The notes beneath the pieces are model-generated. The model saw nothing but the letters and a program-made list of their open reading frames with translations, made no database searches and had not been told where the DNA came from. Positions 19,082 to 28,164 of a DNA stretch of 64,000 nucleotides are shown piece by piece. Made by a program: the position numbers and the translations under genes. How positions within the stretch are numbered: the stretch's first letter is position 1; each line of letters opens with the position of its first letter. This stretch comes from Malikia granosa (GTDB taxonomy: Bacteria > Pseudomonadota > Gammaproteobacteria > Burkholderiales > Burkholderiaceae_C), in the NCBI RefSeq assembly GCF_002980595.1, contig NZ_PVLQ01000027.1:62001-126000 (forward strand), in the 5' to 3' direction.

Positions 19082-20257
19082 ATGCCATACCAGATGCGAC
19101 TGCTTTCGCTCGCCCTCGCGGCCCTGCTGGCTGCCTGCGGCGATGGCGGGCCCGAGACCCGTGCGGTGCGGGTCGCAGGCGACAGCCTGAGCGACAGCGG
19201 TACCTTCGGCTTCAAGGCGACCGTGCAGGGCAGCAGCCTGGCCGATACCTGGATCTGGACCGACCATGTGGCCCACGCGGTCGGTGTCGCGCCCCCTTGC
19301 CCGCGTTACCTGGCGGCCAATGCCAACCAGGTGGCGCCCAACACCGATCCCGCCTTTGCCGACTGTCGCTCGAATGCGGTGGTGCGGGCCCGCATCAACG
19401 TGCCGCCCGACATGGCGGCGGGCGACGACAGCCCGTTTTCCATCCTGCAGCAGCTCGAGGACCTTTCAGCGACACGCTACGACCCCGACGAGCTGCTGCT
19501 GCTCGATGGCGGCGGCAACGACCTGGCCGACCTGATGCGCGGCTTCCTGACCCTGGGTAGCGAGCTGCAGGGACTGGTGCCGTTTGCCGACACCCGCTTC
19601 GTCAAGCTGCTGGGCGAGCTCGGCATCGTCCCGGCCAGCGCCGCAGCGACCGATCTGGCCCAGGCCGGTGCTCAGTACATGGCCGCCTTGGCCGACCGCT
19701 TCAGCGCCCAGATCCGGGTCCAGGCCCTGGAGCGCGGCGCGCAGCGCGTGGTGCTGCTGAACCTGCCCGACCTGGTTCGCACGCCTTACTTCCAGGCCAT
19801 GCTGGCGGCGGTGGCCCAGGCCAATGGCGGTGGCAATGCCGGCCAGGCGGCCGCGCTGCAGGTACAGGCCATGGCCGACGGCTGGATCCAGGCCTTCAAT
19901 ACCCGGCTCCAGGCCGGTTTCGCCGCCGAGGCGCGGGTGGCGGTGGTCGATTTCCATGCCGCCTTGCAGCAGTGGGTCACGCCGCCGGCTGTCGCCGGCC
20001 AGCCCAACCGCTACGGCTTCAGCAACACCACCACACCAGCCTGCGCTCCCACGGGGACCGACGCGATGGGCCTGCCGAGCTATTTCCTCGGCAGCTGCCT
20101 GGCCGCCGATCTGTCGCACCAGCTGCCGCAGGCCGCGCTCAACCCCGGCTGGTGGACCGGCCATGTCTTCGCCGATGACTTCCACGGCGGCCCGAGGACC
20201 AACCAGCTGATGGCCGAGCTGGTGCTCGACGCGCTGCGCAGCCGCGGCTGGTACTGA
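19082..20257 (+). CDS. SGNH/GDSL-family esterase-like lipoprotein
   Basis: This 391-residue exported lipoprotein has signal peptide residues 1-18 and lipobox L-A-A-C with C19. SGNH hydrolase motifs follow: catalytic serine S35 in GDSLSDSG, block GGGNDL near residue 141, and the C-terminal D365-x-x-H368 (DDFHGG). The family hydrolyses ester bonds in lipids, polysaccharides or polymers; the substrate is unknown. An AGGGAG ribosome site precedes the ATG and four GTGACAG repeats lie upstream. It is probably anchored to a cell-envelope membrane. It stands alone between two unrelated genes. Confidence 0.88.
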   Translation: MPYQMRLLSLALAALLAACGDGGPETRAVRVAGDSLSDSGTFGFKATVQGSSLADTWIWTDHVAHAVGVAPPCPRYLAANANQVAPNTDPAFADCRSNAVVRARINVPPDMAAGDDSPFSILQQLEDLSATRYDPDELLLLDGGGNDLADLMRGFLTLGSELQGLVPFADTRFVKLLGELGIVPASAAATDLAQAGAQYMAALADRFSAQIRVQALERGAQRVVLLNLPDLVRTPYFQAMLAAVAQANGGGNAGQAAALQVQAMADGWIQAFNTRLQAGFAAEARVAVVDFHAALQQWVTPPAVAGQPNRYGFSNTTTPACAPTGTDAMGLPSYFLGSCLAADLSHQLPQAALNPGWWTGHVFADDFHGGPRTNQLMAELVLDALRSRGWY

Positions 20258-20317
20258 GCGCGTGACCGGGTCGGTCGGCTCCAGCGGGCGGGCAGGGCAC
20301 TGCGTCGCCCGCCTTTC

Positions 20318-20323
20318 TACAAT
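20318..20323 (+). promoter_or_regulatory. -10-like TACAAT abutting the uvrD start
   Basis: TACAAT (5 of 6 matches to TATAAT) ends 6 nt before ATG 20330. The six bases CGGTCC hold no ribosome site, so transcription would begin at the start codon itself (leaderless). Confidence 0.6.
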
Positions 20324-20329
20324 CGGTCC

Positions 20330-22780
20330 ATGCTTGAAACCCAATCCCTATTTGCCGAGTCGCCGCTGCTGCACGGCCTCAATGCCGAGCAGCTGGCGGC
20401 CGTCACGCTGCCGCCCGAGCCTGCGTTGATCCTGGCCGGCGCCGGCTCCGGCAAGACCCGCGTGCTGACCACGCGCATCGCCTGGCTGCTGCAGACCGGC
20501 CAGGTCACGCCGGGCGGCCTGCTGGCCGTGACCTTCACCAACAAGGCGGCCAAGGAAATGCTGACCCGCCTGTCGGCTCTGCTGCCGCTCAATGTGCGCG
20601 GCATGTGGATCGGCACCTTCCACGGCCTGTGCCACCGGCTGCTGCGCGCGCACTGGAAGCTCGCCAGCCTGCCGCAGACCTTCCAGATCCTCGACATGCA
20701 GGACCAGCTCAGCGCGATCAAGCGCCTGTGCAAGCAGCACCAGATCGACGAGGAGCGCTATCCTCCGAAGCAGCTGCAATGGTTCATCGCCGGCTGCAAG
20801 GAGGACGGGCTGCGCGCGCACCAGATGAGCCCGCGCGACGAGGACCAGCGGCGCAAGATCGACTTCTACCAGCTCTACGAGGAACAATGCCAGCGCGAGG
20901 GCGTGGTCGACTTCGGCGAGCTGATGCTGCGCTGCTACGAGCTGCTGCGCGACCAGGACGCGGTGCGCGAGCATTACCAGCGGCGCTTCCGCCATATCCT
21001 GGTCGACGAGTTCCAGGACACCAACAAGCTGCAGTACGCCTGGCTCAAGCTGCTCGCGGGCCATGACGAGAACGGCCGCTTCGTGCCGGCCGGCAACGCG
21101 GTGCTCGCGGTCGGCGACGACGACCAGAGCATCTACGCCTTCCGTGGCGCGCGCGTCGGCAACATGGCCGATTTCGTGCGCGAGTTCGAGGTCAGGCGCC
21201 AGATCAAGCTGGAGCAGAACTACCGCAGCCACGGCAATATCCTGGAAGCGGCCAACCAGCTGATCGAGCACAACAGCGGCCGCCTGGGCAAGAACCTGCG
21301 CACCGAGCAGGGCGCGGGCGAGCCGATCCGGGTCTACGAGGCGGCGAGCGACTTCGCCGAGGCCGACTGGCTGATCGACGAGATCCGAAGCCTGCTGGCC
21401 GAGGGCTGGTCGCGCCAGGAGATCGCGCTGCTGTACCGCAGCAACGCGCAGAGCCGGGTCATCGAGACCGCGCTGTTCCGCGCCGGCCTGCCGTATCGCG
21501 TCTACGGCGGCCTGCGCTTCTTCGAGCGCGCCGAGGTCAAGCATGCGCTGGCCTATTTGCGCCTGCTCGACAACCCGAACGACGACACCAGCCTGCTGCG
21601 GGTGGTGAATTTCCCGCCGCGCGGCATTGGCGCGCGCTCGGTCGAGCAGCTGCAGGACGCCGCGCGCGCGCTCGGCTGCTCGCTGCATGACGCGGCCAGC
21701 AGCCTGGGTGGCGCCGCCGGCACCAAGCTGTCGGCCTTCGTCGCCAAGATCGACGTGCTGCGCGAGCAGACCGAGGGCCGCAGCTTGCGCGAGATCATCG
21801 AGCTGGTGCTGCAGCACAGCGGCCTGCTCGAGCATTACCGTGCCGACCGCGACGGCGCCGACCGGGTCGAGAACCTGGAGGAACTGGTCAACGCGGCCGA
21901 GAGCTTCGTGCTGCAGGAGGGCTTTGGCCGCGATGCGGTGGCGCTGCCGCTCGACGAGACCGCGCCGGCCGGCCCGGGACTGACCCAGTCGCCGGCCAGC
22001 CAGGGCCTGGACCCCGATGCCGATGGCTTCGAGGCCTTCGCGGCTGCCAGTGTACAAGTTGCTGCAGGAATCCAGTCCGACAGCGGCGAGACCCTGAGCC
22101 CGCTGGCCGCCTTCCTGACCCATGCCGCGCTCGAGTCGGGCGACAACCAGGCCCAGGCCGGCCAGGACGCGATCCAGCTCATGACGGTGCATGCGGCCAA
22201 GGGGCTGGAGTTCGACGCCGTCTTCATCACCGGACTCGAGGAAGGCCTGTTCCCGCACGAGAACAGCCAGAGCGACCGCGACGGCCTGGAGGAGGAGCGC
22301 CGCCTGATGTATGTCGCGATCACCCGCGCGAGGAAGCGCCTCTACCTGAGCCATGCCCAGACCCGCATGCTGCACGGCCAGACCCGCTACAACCTGCGCA
22401 GCCGCTTCCTCGACGAGTTGCCCGAGCCCTGCCTGAAATGGATCAGCCCGAAGCAGGGCGGCTGGGGGTCGGGGCTGGGTCGCGGCGGCTCCGGCCCGGG
22501 CACAGTCCAGCCGGCCTGGGGCCGCAGCGGGCTCGGTGACCCGGGTTCGGGTCGTGGCGGCAAGGACGCGGCCTACAGCGGTGCTGGCAGCGTGCCGGCG
22601 CAGAAGGCCGCGCCAGCCCATGGCATCCGGGCCGGCATGCAGGTGTTCCACAACAAGTTCGGCGAGGGCAAGGTGCTCACCGTCGAAGGCCAGGGTGACG
22701 ATGCGCGGGCCCAGGTCAACTTTGCCCGCCATGGAAGCAAGTGGCTGGCGCTGGCGATCGCCAAGCTGACGCCGGTCTGA
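20330..22780 (+). CDS. uvrD: UvrD/PcrA-type DNA helicase
   Basis: This is an 816-residue superfamily 1A 3'-5' DNA helicase for nucleotide excision and mismatch repair. Motifs in order: GAGSGKTR (Walker A, about 37-44), TFTNKAAKEM (Ia), DEFQDTNKLQY (Walker B), GDDDQSIYAFRGA (III), QNYRSHGNILEAAN (IV) and LMTVHAAKGLEFDAVFITGL (V). The C-terminal tail after about 720 is Gly/Ser-rich and then ends with a Tudor-like segment (VFHNKFGEGKVLTVEGQGDD) known in UvrD/PcrA, which binds partners. Length is a little over the usual 720-780, due to the Gly-rich linker. Convergent with the LysR gene. Confidence 0.94.
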   Translation: MLETQSLFAESPLLHGLNAEQLAAVTLPPEPALILAGAGSGKTRVLTTRIAWLLQTGQVTPGGLLAVTFTNKAAKEMLTRLSALLPLNVRGMWIGTFHGLCHRLLRAHWKLASLPQTFQILDMQDQLSAIKRLCKQHQIDEERYPPKQLQWFIAGCKEDGLRAHQMSPRDEDQRRKIDFYQLYEEQCQREGVVDFGELMLRCYELLRDQDAVREHYQRRFRHILVDEFQDTNKLQYAWLKLLAGHDENGRFVPAGNAVLAVGDDDQSIYAFRGARVGNMADFVREFEVRRQIKLEQNYRSHGNILEAANQLIEHNSGRLGKNLRTEQGAGEPIRVYEAASDFAEADWLIDEIRSLLAEGWSRQEIALLYRSNAQSRVIETALFRAGLPYRVYGGLRFFERAEVKHALAYLRLLDNPNDDTSLLRVVNFPPRGIGARSVEQLQDAARALGCSLHDAASSLGGAAGTKLSAFVAKIDVLREQTEGRSLREIIELVLQHSGLLEHYRADRDGADRVENLEELVNAAESFVLQEGFGRDAVALPLDETAPAGPGLTQSPASQGLDPDADGFEAFAAASVQVAAGIQSDSGETLSPLAAFLTHAALESGDNQAQAGQDAIQLMTVHAAKGLEFDAVFITGLEEGLFPHENSQSDRDGLEEERRLMYVAITRARKRLYLSHAQTRMLHGQTRYNLRSRFLDELPEPCLKWISPKQGGWGSGLGRGGSGPGTVQPAWGRSGLGDPGSGRGGKDAAYSGAGSVPAQKAAPAHGIRAGMQVFHNKFGEGKVLTVEGQGDDARAQVNFARHGSKWLALAIAKLTPV

Positions 22781-22822
22781 GCGATCCCGCCGCTGCCGCT
22801 CCAGGCTCGGCGTCGGCCGGGG

Positions 22823-23755
22823 TCACGGCAGATGAGCGGGTGTCGTGACCCCGCTGCGATCCTGGCGCATCGAGGCAAAGCGATCGGCCAGGAAATCGAT
22901 GAAGACCCGCACCTTGGCCGACAGGTGGTGGCGCTGTGGATAGATCGCATGGATGTCCGCGCTGACGCCGGTCCAGGGGGCAAGAATGCCCTGCAAGCGG
23001 CCGCTTTCCAGTTCTCCGGCAATGTCCCATTCCGAGCGCAGGATGATGCCGTGGCCCGCCAGCGCCCAGTCCACGGCGACTTCGCCATGGTTGGTGGCCA
23101 GGCGGCCGCGCACCTTCACGGTGAGCTGCTGTTGTCCGTCGGTCAGCTGCCAGTGGTTGAAGGCCGTGCGGTTCTCGCGGATCACGATGCAGTCGTGCTC
23201 GAGCAGCTCGCGCGGCGAGCCTGGCAGGCCGCGTGCTGCCAGGTAGCTCGGCGCCGCGCAGGGCAGGCGGCGGTTGTCGGCGATGCGGCGTGCCAGCACG
23301 CGGGCATCCGGTGGCGGCCCGAAGCGGATGCCGATATCCATCGCATGCTCGGTCAAGTCCAGCGGTCTGTCGGTCAGTTGCAGGATGACCTCGATGTCGG
23401 GATAGCGCCGCGCGAACTCCGAGATGGCGGGGGCCAGGTGGCGGCGGCCGAAACCGAAGGTCGCGTTGATGCGCAGCAGGCCGCGTGGCGTTTCTCGGCT
23501 GGCGCCCAGGGTCCGCTCCAGCTGGTCGATCTCGCGCAGGATCTGCTCCCCATCTTCCAGGTAGCGTTCACCCTCGGGGGTCAGGCTCAGGCGGCGCGTG
23601 GTCCGATTGAGCAGTCGTACCCCGAGCCGGTGCTCCAGCGCGGCCAGCCGCCGGCTCACCGCCGGCGGGGTGACATCGAGCTGTTGCGCCGCCGCTGCCA
23701 GGCTGGGCTGGCGGGCCAGCAAGTTGAAGAAGCTCAGGTCGTCGGCGCCGCTCAT
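22823..23755 (-). CDS. LysR-family transcriptional regulator
   Basis: This 310-residue regulator has an N-terminal winged helix-turn-helix (LARQPSLAAAAQQLDVTPPA, about 12-31; RRLAALEHRLGVRLLNRTTR follows) and a C-terminal LysR effector domain of the CrgA/DsdC-like type 2 periplasmic-binding fold. It is transcribed divergently from the TauE/SafE gene 97 bases away, the classic LysR layout. A near-perfect dyad in the shared region is a candidate binding site. The effector is unknown; control of the neighbouring exporter is the natural inference. Confidence 0.92.
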   Translation of the reverse strand: MSGADDLSFFNLLARQPSLAAAAQQLDVTPPAVSRRLAALEHRLGVRLLNRTTRRLSLTPEGERYLEDGEQILREIDQLERTLGASRETPRGLLRINATFGFGRRHLAPAISEFARRYPDIEVILQLTDRPLDLTEHAMDIGIRFGPPPDARVLARRIADNRRLPCAAPSYLAARGLPGSPRELLEHDCIVIRENRTAFNHWQLTDGQQQLTVKVRGRLATNHGEVAVDWALAGHGIILRSEWDIAGELESGRLQGILAPWTGVSADIHAIYPQRHHLSAKVRVFIDFLADRFASMRQDRSGVTTPAHLP

Positions 23756-23770
23756 TCGTGCATCCAGATC

Positions 23771-23784
23771 ATCAATGAATTGAT
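23771..23784. promoter_or_regulatory. Inverted repeat, candidate LysR operator
   Basis: ATCAAT-GA-ATTGAT is a perfect dyad, 15 bases upstream of the lysR start and 69 bases upstream of tauE. An overlapping AATGAT/ATCATT pair extends to about 23795. The region is much more A/T-rich than its flanks. LysR proteins usually bind interrupted dyads of the T-N11-A type in such gaps. Confidence 0.55.
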
Positions 23785-23852
23785 TCGCTGATCATTGCAT
23801 ATTTCCGTGGGCGCAATAGCATCGGTGCTTTCCCGCCAGCCGATCGCCCACC

Positions 23853-24620
23853 ATGTTCACGGATTTCCTGCCCACGCTTGCCATTGCCCTGTCGCTGGGC
23901 GCTGCACTCGGATTCTTTGGCGGCTTGTTCGGCATCGGGGGCGGCATCATCGCGATTCCCCTGCTGGTGCTGGCGTTTGGCATGGAGCAGCCGCTGGCCC
24001 AGGGCACCGCGCTGGTCATGATGGCGCCCAATCTGCTGATCGGCTTCTGGCGCTATTGCCAGCGTCAGCCCCTGTCGCTCGGCTCGACGCTCAGCATCGG
24101 CCTGTCATCGACCCTGGTGACCTGGCTGGTGGCGGGCTTCGCCAACCGTCTCGATCCGGCGCTGCTGCGATTGGGGTTCTCGGTTTTCCTGGCGCTGCTC
24201 GGTCTGCACATGCTGTGGCGGCGCGAGCGGCCGGCCGCTGCGGACGGCAGCCAGCCGGGCCTGGCCACGCTGGCCGGAGTCGGCGCCGTGGGCGGATGTA
24301 GCATGGGTTTCCTGGGAATCGGCGGTGGCCTGCTCGCCACGCCGCTGCTGGCCGGATTGGGGGTGCGCCAGGTCGTGGCCCAGAGCCTGGCACTGGCGCT
24401 GGTGGCACCCAGTTCGCTGGCTGCGCTGGCCAGCTACGCCGGTGCCGGCCGCGTCGACTGGCATATGGGACTGCCGATGGCGCTCGGCGGCCTGATGACC
24501 GTTTCGCCCGGGGTCGCGCTGGCGCACCGGCTGCCCGAGCGGCGCATGCGCACGGCCTTTGCCCTCATGCTGGTCCTGGCCGCGCTGTGGCTGGCTGTGG
24601 GCGGCTCCCGCAGCCATTGA
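23853..24620 (+). CDS. TauE/SafE family sulfite/organosulfonate exporter-type membrane protein
   Basis: This 255-residue polytopic membrane protein (about eight helices) has the family's two Gly-rich repeats: FFGGLFGIGGGIIAIPLLVL near 23-42 and MGFLGIGGGLLATPLLAGLG near the middle. Members are proposed to export sulfite, sulfoacetate or similar anions, but many have unknown substrate. Divergent from a LysR regulator that probably controls it. Ordinary length and composition. Confidence 0.9.
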   Translation: MFTDFLPTLAIALSLGAALGFFGGLFGIGGGIIAIPLLVLAFGMEQPLAQGTALVMMAPNLLIGFWRYCQRQPLSLGSTLSIGLSSTLVTWLVAGFANRLDPALLRLGFSVFLALLGLHMLWRRERPAAADGSQPGLATLAGVGAVGGCSMGFLGIGGGLLATPLLAGLGVRQVVAQSLALALVAPSSLAALASYAGAGRVDWHMGLPMALGGLMTVSPGVALAHRLPERRMRTAFALMLVLAALWLAVGGSRSH

Positions 24621-24636
24621 GCCGCGCCGGGAGGGC

Positions 24637-24879
24637 TCAGCGGTAGAACACCTCGACCTGGCCCTTGAGCTTGATCAGCAGCGGAAAGCCCTTGCGGTCG
24701 ACGGTCTTGCCGGCCGGCACCTTCACCCAGCCTTCGCTGATGCAGTATTCGCAGACATCGGAGCGGTCCTTGCCGTTGAACAGGATGCCGATGTCATGCT
24801 CGAACACGGCGGCTACATGGTGCGGACTGCGCGGGTCGATCGAGAGGTGGTCGGGCAGGGCGGGGCGGTTGTCGCTCAT
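24637..24879 (-). CDS. DUF3297 family protein
   Basis: This 80-residue soluble protein begins MSDNRPALPDHLS and contains HHVAAVFEHDIGILFNGKDR and EYCISEGWVKV, matching DUF3297, a small family of unknown function in proteobacteria. The acid/basic mix and one CEYC motif at about 44-47 are the only notable features; a pair of cysteines could bind metal or form a disulfide, but this is speculation. It is convergent with the TauE gene (16 bases between stops) and divergent from the GNAT gene. Confidence 0.85.
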   Translation of the reverse strand: MSDNRPALPDHLSIDPRSPHHVAAVFEHDIGILFNGKDRSDVCEYCISEGWVKVPAGKTVDRKGFPLLIKLKGQVEVFYR

Positions 24880-24951
24880 GATGGGGTCTTTCCGTGGTTG
24901 AAATCGCAAAGACGCCGATTGTCCCGGATTTGGCCGCCGGCCGACGCGGGC

Positions 24952-24957
24952 TATCAT
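24952..24957 (+). promoter_or_regulatory. -10-like TATCAT abutting the GNAT gene start
   Basis: TATCAT ends exactly 6 nt before ATG 24964 (spacer CGAGCC, no ribosome site). A weak TTGGCC -35-like element lies 16 bases upstream. Predicts a leaderless transcript. Confidence 0.55.
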
Positions 24958-24963
24958 CGAGCC

Positions 24964-25479
24964 ATGAACTTCGAACTGCGGGACGCCATTGCCGCCGATG
25001 CCGCCGGCATCGCGCTCATCTACAACGATGCGGTCGCCAATGGCACCGCGATCTGGAACGAACGCCTGGTCGACGCGGCCGATCGGCGCGCCTGGATCAG
25101 CGCGCGCCAGGCTGGCGGCTGGCCGGTGCTGGTGGCGGTCGATGCGCAGGGCCGGGTGCTGGGCTATGGCAGCTTCGCCGACTTCCGCGCCTTCGACGGC
25201 TACCGGCATACGGTCGAGCATTCGGTCTATGTGAGCACCGACTGCCGGGGCGCCGGCCTCGGTGCCGCCTTGCTGCTGGCCCTGGTCGAGCGCGCCAAGG
25301 CCGCCGGCAAGCATGCGATGGTGGCGGCGATCGAGGCGGGCAACCAGGCCTCGCTGCGCCTGCATGCCCGCTGCGGCTTCGAGCCGGCCGGCACGCTCAG
25401 GCAGGTCGGCACCAAGTTTGGCCGCTGGCTGGACCTGGCCTTCATGCAGCGCCTGCTCGACGACTTGCCGCCGCGCTGA
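24964..25479 (+). CDS. GNAT N-acetyltransferase, phosphinothricin acetyltransferase-like
   Basis: This 171-residue acetyl-CoA-dependent N-acetyltransferase has the acetyl-CoA loop CRGAGLGAALLLALVERAK (about 97-115) and the downstream AAIEAGNQASLRLHARCGF block typical of the PAT/bar/YncA subgroup. That group acetylates the amino group of phosphinothricin, methionine sulfoximine or related amino acids; in ordinary chromosomes it is a detoxifier of unknown natural substrate. Convergent with the cytochrome c gene (24 bases between stops). Confidence 0.9.
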   Translation: MNFELRDAIAADAAGIALIYNDAVANGTAIWNERLVDAADRRAWISARQAGGWPVLVAVDAQGRVLGYGSFADFRAFDGYRHTVEHSVYVSTDCRGAGLGAALLLALVERAKAAGKHAMVAAIEAGNQASLRLHARCGFEPAGTLRQVGTKFGRWLDLAFMQRLLDDLPPR

Positions 25480-25503
25480 GGCCGGCGCTGGCAGGGCTGC
25501 CGG

Positions 25504-25842
25504 CTACTGCTTCAGGATCCAGTGCACCATGCGCTTGGCGTCGCGTTCGCTGATCTGGGCCCGCTCGGAATCGTCCGGCATCTTGACCTGTCCCCAGTGC
25601 GGACCGCCGGCGGCCGAGCTGCCCTGGCGTACCGTGGTGACCAGAGTCTTTTCCGCCTCGGGCTTGCCGCGCCAAGCGCTGGCGATCTGCTGGAACGAGG
25701 GGCCGATGCTGGCCTTGTCCACCGCATGGCAACCCAGGCAGAGGTAATGCTGCACCAGCTTTTCGCCGCCGCTGCTGGCATGGGCCTGCAAGCCGAAGGT
25801 CGAGAAGGCCGCCAGTGCGGCCAGGGTCAAGAGTTTCTTCAT
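25504..25842 (-). CDS. Small class I c-type cytochrome (c551-like)
   Basis: This 112-residue periplasmic electron carrier has a cleavable signal peptide (about residues 1-22, ending QAHA), then a single heme-attachment motif C35-L-G-C38-H39 and a plausible axial methionine in VKMPDD near 88. Mature size of about 90 residues fits the cytochrome c551/c5 class. A physiological partner is not evident from neighbours. It is followed on the same strand by a region of 126 bases and then the ThrB operon in reverse, so it stands alone. Confidence 0.9.
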   Translation of the reverse strand: MKKLLTLAALAAFSTFGLQAHASSGGEKLVQHYLCLGCHAVDKASIGPSFQQIASAWRGKPEAEKTLVTTVRQGSSAAGGPHWGQVKMPDDSERAQISERDAKRMVHWILKQ

Positions 25843-25968
25843 GTGACAGCTCCCGATGGATGATGACCATCGGAACCAGCTTAGGCCTGGTGCTCGGCGC
25901 TGTCAATGCAGGGGTTTCCCCGGCTGAGCCACGGGGGCCAGCCGAGCCGCCGGCTGCGATCCGGTGTC

Positions 25969-26751
25969 TCACGCCAGCGGCTGGCCGTCGTCGTCGCTGA
26001 AGCTGTCGCGGAAGGTGAAGTAGAAGCTGCTGAAGAACATTGCGGCCAGCGTCAGCGCGGCGGCAAACAGCAGCGAGGCCAGCAGGTCGGGGCTGCCCAG
26101 CAGGCTGCCGAGCAGCGACAGCAGCAGGCCGGTCACCATGAAGACGGCCATCCAGCCCAGCATGAAGAGCGCGAGCGCGCCCTTGTTCTGCCAGCAGGCC
26201 AGCAGGCTGAAGAACAGGCTCTTGGCCGGGCTGATGCCCTGCCAGTGCACCAGCGCCGGCGCATGCCAGAACAGCAGCGCCAGCGGCAGGTACAGCAGCA
26301 TGCCGACCCACATCGCGTTCTGGAAGGCTTCGCCCTGCACGACTTCCTGCGTGATCTCCGACGTTCCCAGGTAGAGCTGGGCGAACTGGCCGCCATCGAA
26401 CAGGGCCGAGATGCCCAGCACGGCCATGAAGCCCAGCGCGTAGATCAGGCCGAGCAGCAGCATCGCGCGCAGGCGATCGCGCCCGGCGCGAAACGCGCTC
26501 GCCAGCAGCACCGGCATCGGGAACTTGCCGCTGTCGGCTTCGCGCGTGGCGACCATCAGGCCCAGCGTGGTGGCCGGCAGCAATGCCAGCGCCAGCAGGT
26601 TGCCGATCACGGGCAGCGCGCTGAGCAGCGACAGCGCGAGCATGTAGAGCAGGAACAGGCCAGAGAGCGCCAGCGGCTGGCGCGCGAAGGTCGCGATGCC
26701 CTGCCTGACCCAGAGCAAGCCGGTCTTGGCCGGCACCGGCCTGAGTTTCAC
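25969..26751 (-). CDS. BPSS1780-type polytopic membrane protein
   Basis: This 260-residue membrane protein of about six helices is of a type annotated in Burkholderiales as BPSS1780 family; function unknown. The start is GTG 26751, forming a GTGA overlap with the thrB stop, so it is translationally coupled to homoserine kinase. The N-terminus KLRPVPAKTGLLWVRQGIAT is basic, then hydrophobic segments alternate with short loops; the C-terminus ends in an acidic DSFSDDDGQ tail. No catalytic motif is visible. Context suggests coexpression with threonine synthesis rather than a proven link. Confidence 0.82.
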   Translation of the reverse strand: MKLRPVPAKTGLLWVRQGIATFARQPLALSGLFLLYMLALSLLSALPVIGNLLALALLPATTLGLMVATREADSGKFPMPVLLASAFRAGRDRLRAMLLLGLIYALGFMAVLGISALFDGGQFAQLYLGTSEITQEVVQGEAFQNAMWVGMLLYLPLALLFWHAPALVHWQGISPAKSLFFSLLACWQNKGALALFMLGWMAVFMVTGLLLSLLGSLLGSPDLLASLLFAAALTLAAMFFSSFYFTFRDSFSDDDGQPLA

Positions 26752-27701
26752 AGCGGCTCCAGCCGCTCGCGCAGCACGCGCTCGAAATGGGCCGGGTCGT
26801 GGGCTTTCAGCATGCTGGCTTCGCGCGGCAGATGCCAGTCCCACAGGCGCGAGATCCAGAAGCGCAGCGCGCCGGCGCGCAGCATGGCCGGCATCAGCTC
26901 GCGCTCGGCCGCCGTCAGCGGGCGCACGCTTTCGTAGGCTTCGCGCATGGCGCGGCTGCGCTCGGGGTCCGGGCGGCCTGTTCCATGGTCGATGCACCAG
27001 TCGTTCAGGCAGACCGCGAGATCGAAGGCGAAGCTGTCGATGCCCGCGAAGTAGAAGTCGAACAGGCCGCTGAGCTGGCCCTGGTCGAACATCACGTTGT
27101 CGCGGAACAGGTCGGCATGGACCGGTCCGCGCGGCAGCGCCTCGTAGCTGGCGCTGGCCGCCACATGGTTCTGGTAGGCCAGCTCGGCTTGCAGCAGCGT
27201 TGCCTGCTCGGGCGTCAGGTGCGGCAGCACCACCGGCACGGTCTCGTTCCACCAGGCCAGGCCGCGCAGATTGGGTTGGCTGCGCTCGTAGTCCTGGCCG
27301 GCCAGGTGCATGCGCGCGAGCATGGCGCCGACCTGGGCGCAGTGGCTGGCGCCGGGCGCGAGTTCGCTGCGGCCCTTCAAGCGGTTGACCACCGCCGCCG
27401 GCTTGTTCTTGAGCTTGTGCAGGATCTCGCCCCTGGCATCGGCGGCCGGGTCCGGCACCGGGATGCCCTTGCCGGCCAGATGCTTCATCAGGTGCAGGTA
27501 GAAGGGCAGCTGCTCGAAGCTCAGGCGCTCGAACAGCGTCAGCACATAGTGATGCGGCTCGCCGTCGCGCAGGGTGCTGACGAAATAGTTGGTGTTCTCG
27601 ATGCCGCCGGCGCAGCCTTCGATGTCGGTGAGCTGGCCCAGGTTGAGCCGGCTCAGCAGGGCGGCGGCTTCGGTCTTGCTGACTTGGGTGAAAACGGCCA
27701 T
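26748..27701 (-). CDS. thrB: Homoserine kinase (APH-fold, Pseudomonas type)
   Basis: ThrB phosphorylates L-homoserine with ATP, the penultimate step of threonine synthesis. This 317-residue protein is the aminoglycoside-phosphotransferase-fold form found in Pseudomonas and betaproteobacteria, unrelated to the GHMP-type enzyme of E. coli. The catalytic block VHADLFRDNVMFD (H-x-D-x5-N) near 187-199 and the metal motif FDFYFAG follow the fold. The next gene on the same strand starts inside its stop. The upstream gap of 79 bases holds no obvious ribosome-binding surprise. Confidence 0.92.
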   Translation of the reverse strand: MAVFTQVSKTEAAALLSRLNLGQLTDIEGCAGGIENTNYFVSTLRDGEPHHYVLTLFERLSFEQLPFYLHLMKHLAGKGIPVPDPAADARGEILHKLKNKPAAVVNRLKGRSELAPGASHCAQVGAMLARMHLAGQDYERSQPNLRGLAWWNETVPVVLPHLTPEQATLLQAELAYQNHVAASASYEALPRGPVHADLFRDNVMFDQGQLSGLFDFYFAGIDSFAFDLAVCLNDWCIDHGTGRPDPERSRAMREAYESVRPLTAAERELMPAMLRAGALRFWISRLWDWHLPREASMLKAHDPAHFERVLRERLEPL

Positions 27702-27780
27702 GGGCGGGGTAAGCGTGCTTGGTGCTGCGGCCGAGTAGGGCCGCTGGCGGATGGGAGGGCGCGAAAGGGGTAGCCGGGGC

Positions 27781-28107
27781 TCAGAACTTCATCAGTCGCC
27801 AGCTGCTCTTGCCGGCGCTGCGCTCGGACTGGTCAAGCGGGCTGGCGTCCAGCGGCTGGACCTGGTAGGGCGGCAGGGTGGACTTGGTCTGGACCTCGAT
27901 GCGCCGGGTCTGGCCGCCGACGCGCAGTTCGTCGATGCGGCTGCCCGCATCCTCGTGCGTGATCGATTCGGCCTTTTGCTCGATCACGGCCTTGCCCTCG
28001 TCCTGGGTCAGCCGGGACGGCATCGTGACTGGCTGGGCGCTGGCGGCGCCAGCCAGGGCGGACAGCAGCAGGGCGATGAAGGGGGATCGGGCGGTCGAGC
28101 GGTGCAT
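27781..28107 (-). CDS. DUF2782 family exported protein
   Basis: This 108-residue protein has an N-terminal signal peptide (MHRSTARSPFIALLLSALAG, cleavage after ASA near 24), then a small charged domain with THEDAGSRIDELRVGGQTRR. This fits DUF2782, a small periplasmic family of unknown function found next to polA in betaproteobacteria. It is divergent from polA. A TACAAT hexamer ends 8 nt before the ATG on the minus strand. Confidence 0.85.
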   Translation of the reverse strand: MHRSTARSPFIALLLSALAGAASAQPVTMPSRLTQDEGKAVIEQKAESITHEDAGSRIDELRVGGQTRRIEVQTKSTLPPYQVQPLDASPLDQSERSAGKSSWRLMKF

Positions 28108-28115
28108 AACCCACA

Positions 28116-28121
28116 ATTGTA
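28116..28121 (-). promoter_or_regulatory. -10-like TACAAT near the DUF2782 start
   Basis: On the minus strand TACAAT is 8 nt upstream of ATG 28107, with no ribosome site in TGTGGGTT. Same pattern as other short-leader genes here. Confidence 0.45.
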
Positions 28122-28164
28122 GGTCTTGAGCGGGTTCCTGCGTGCTGCCAGGGTGGCTTTCGCC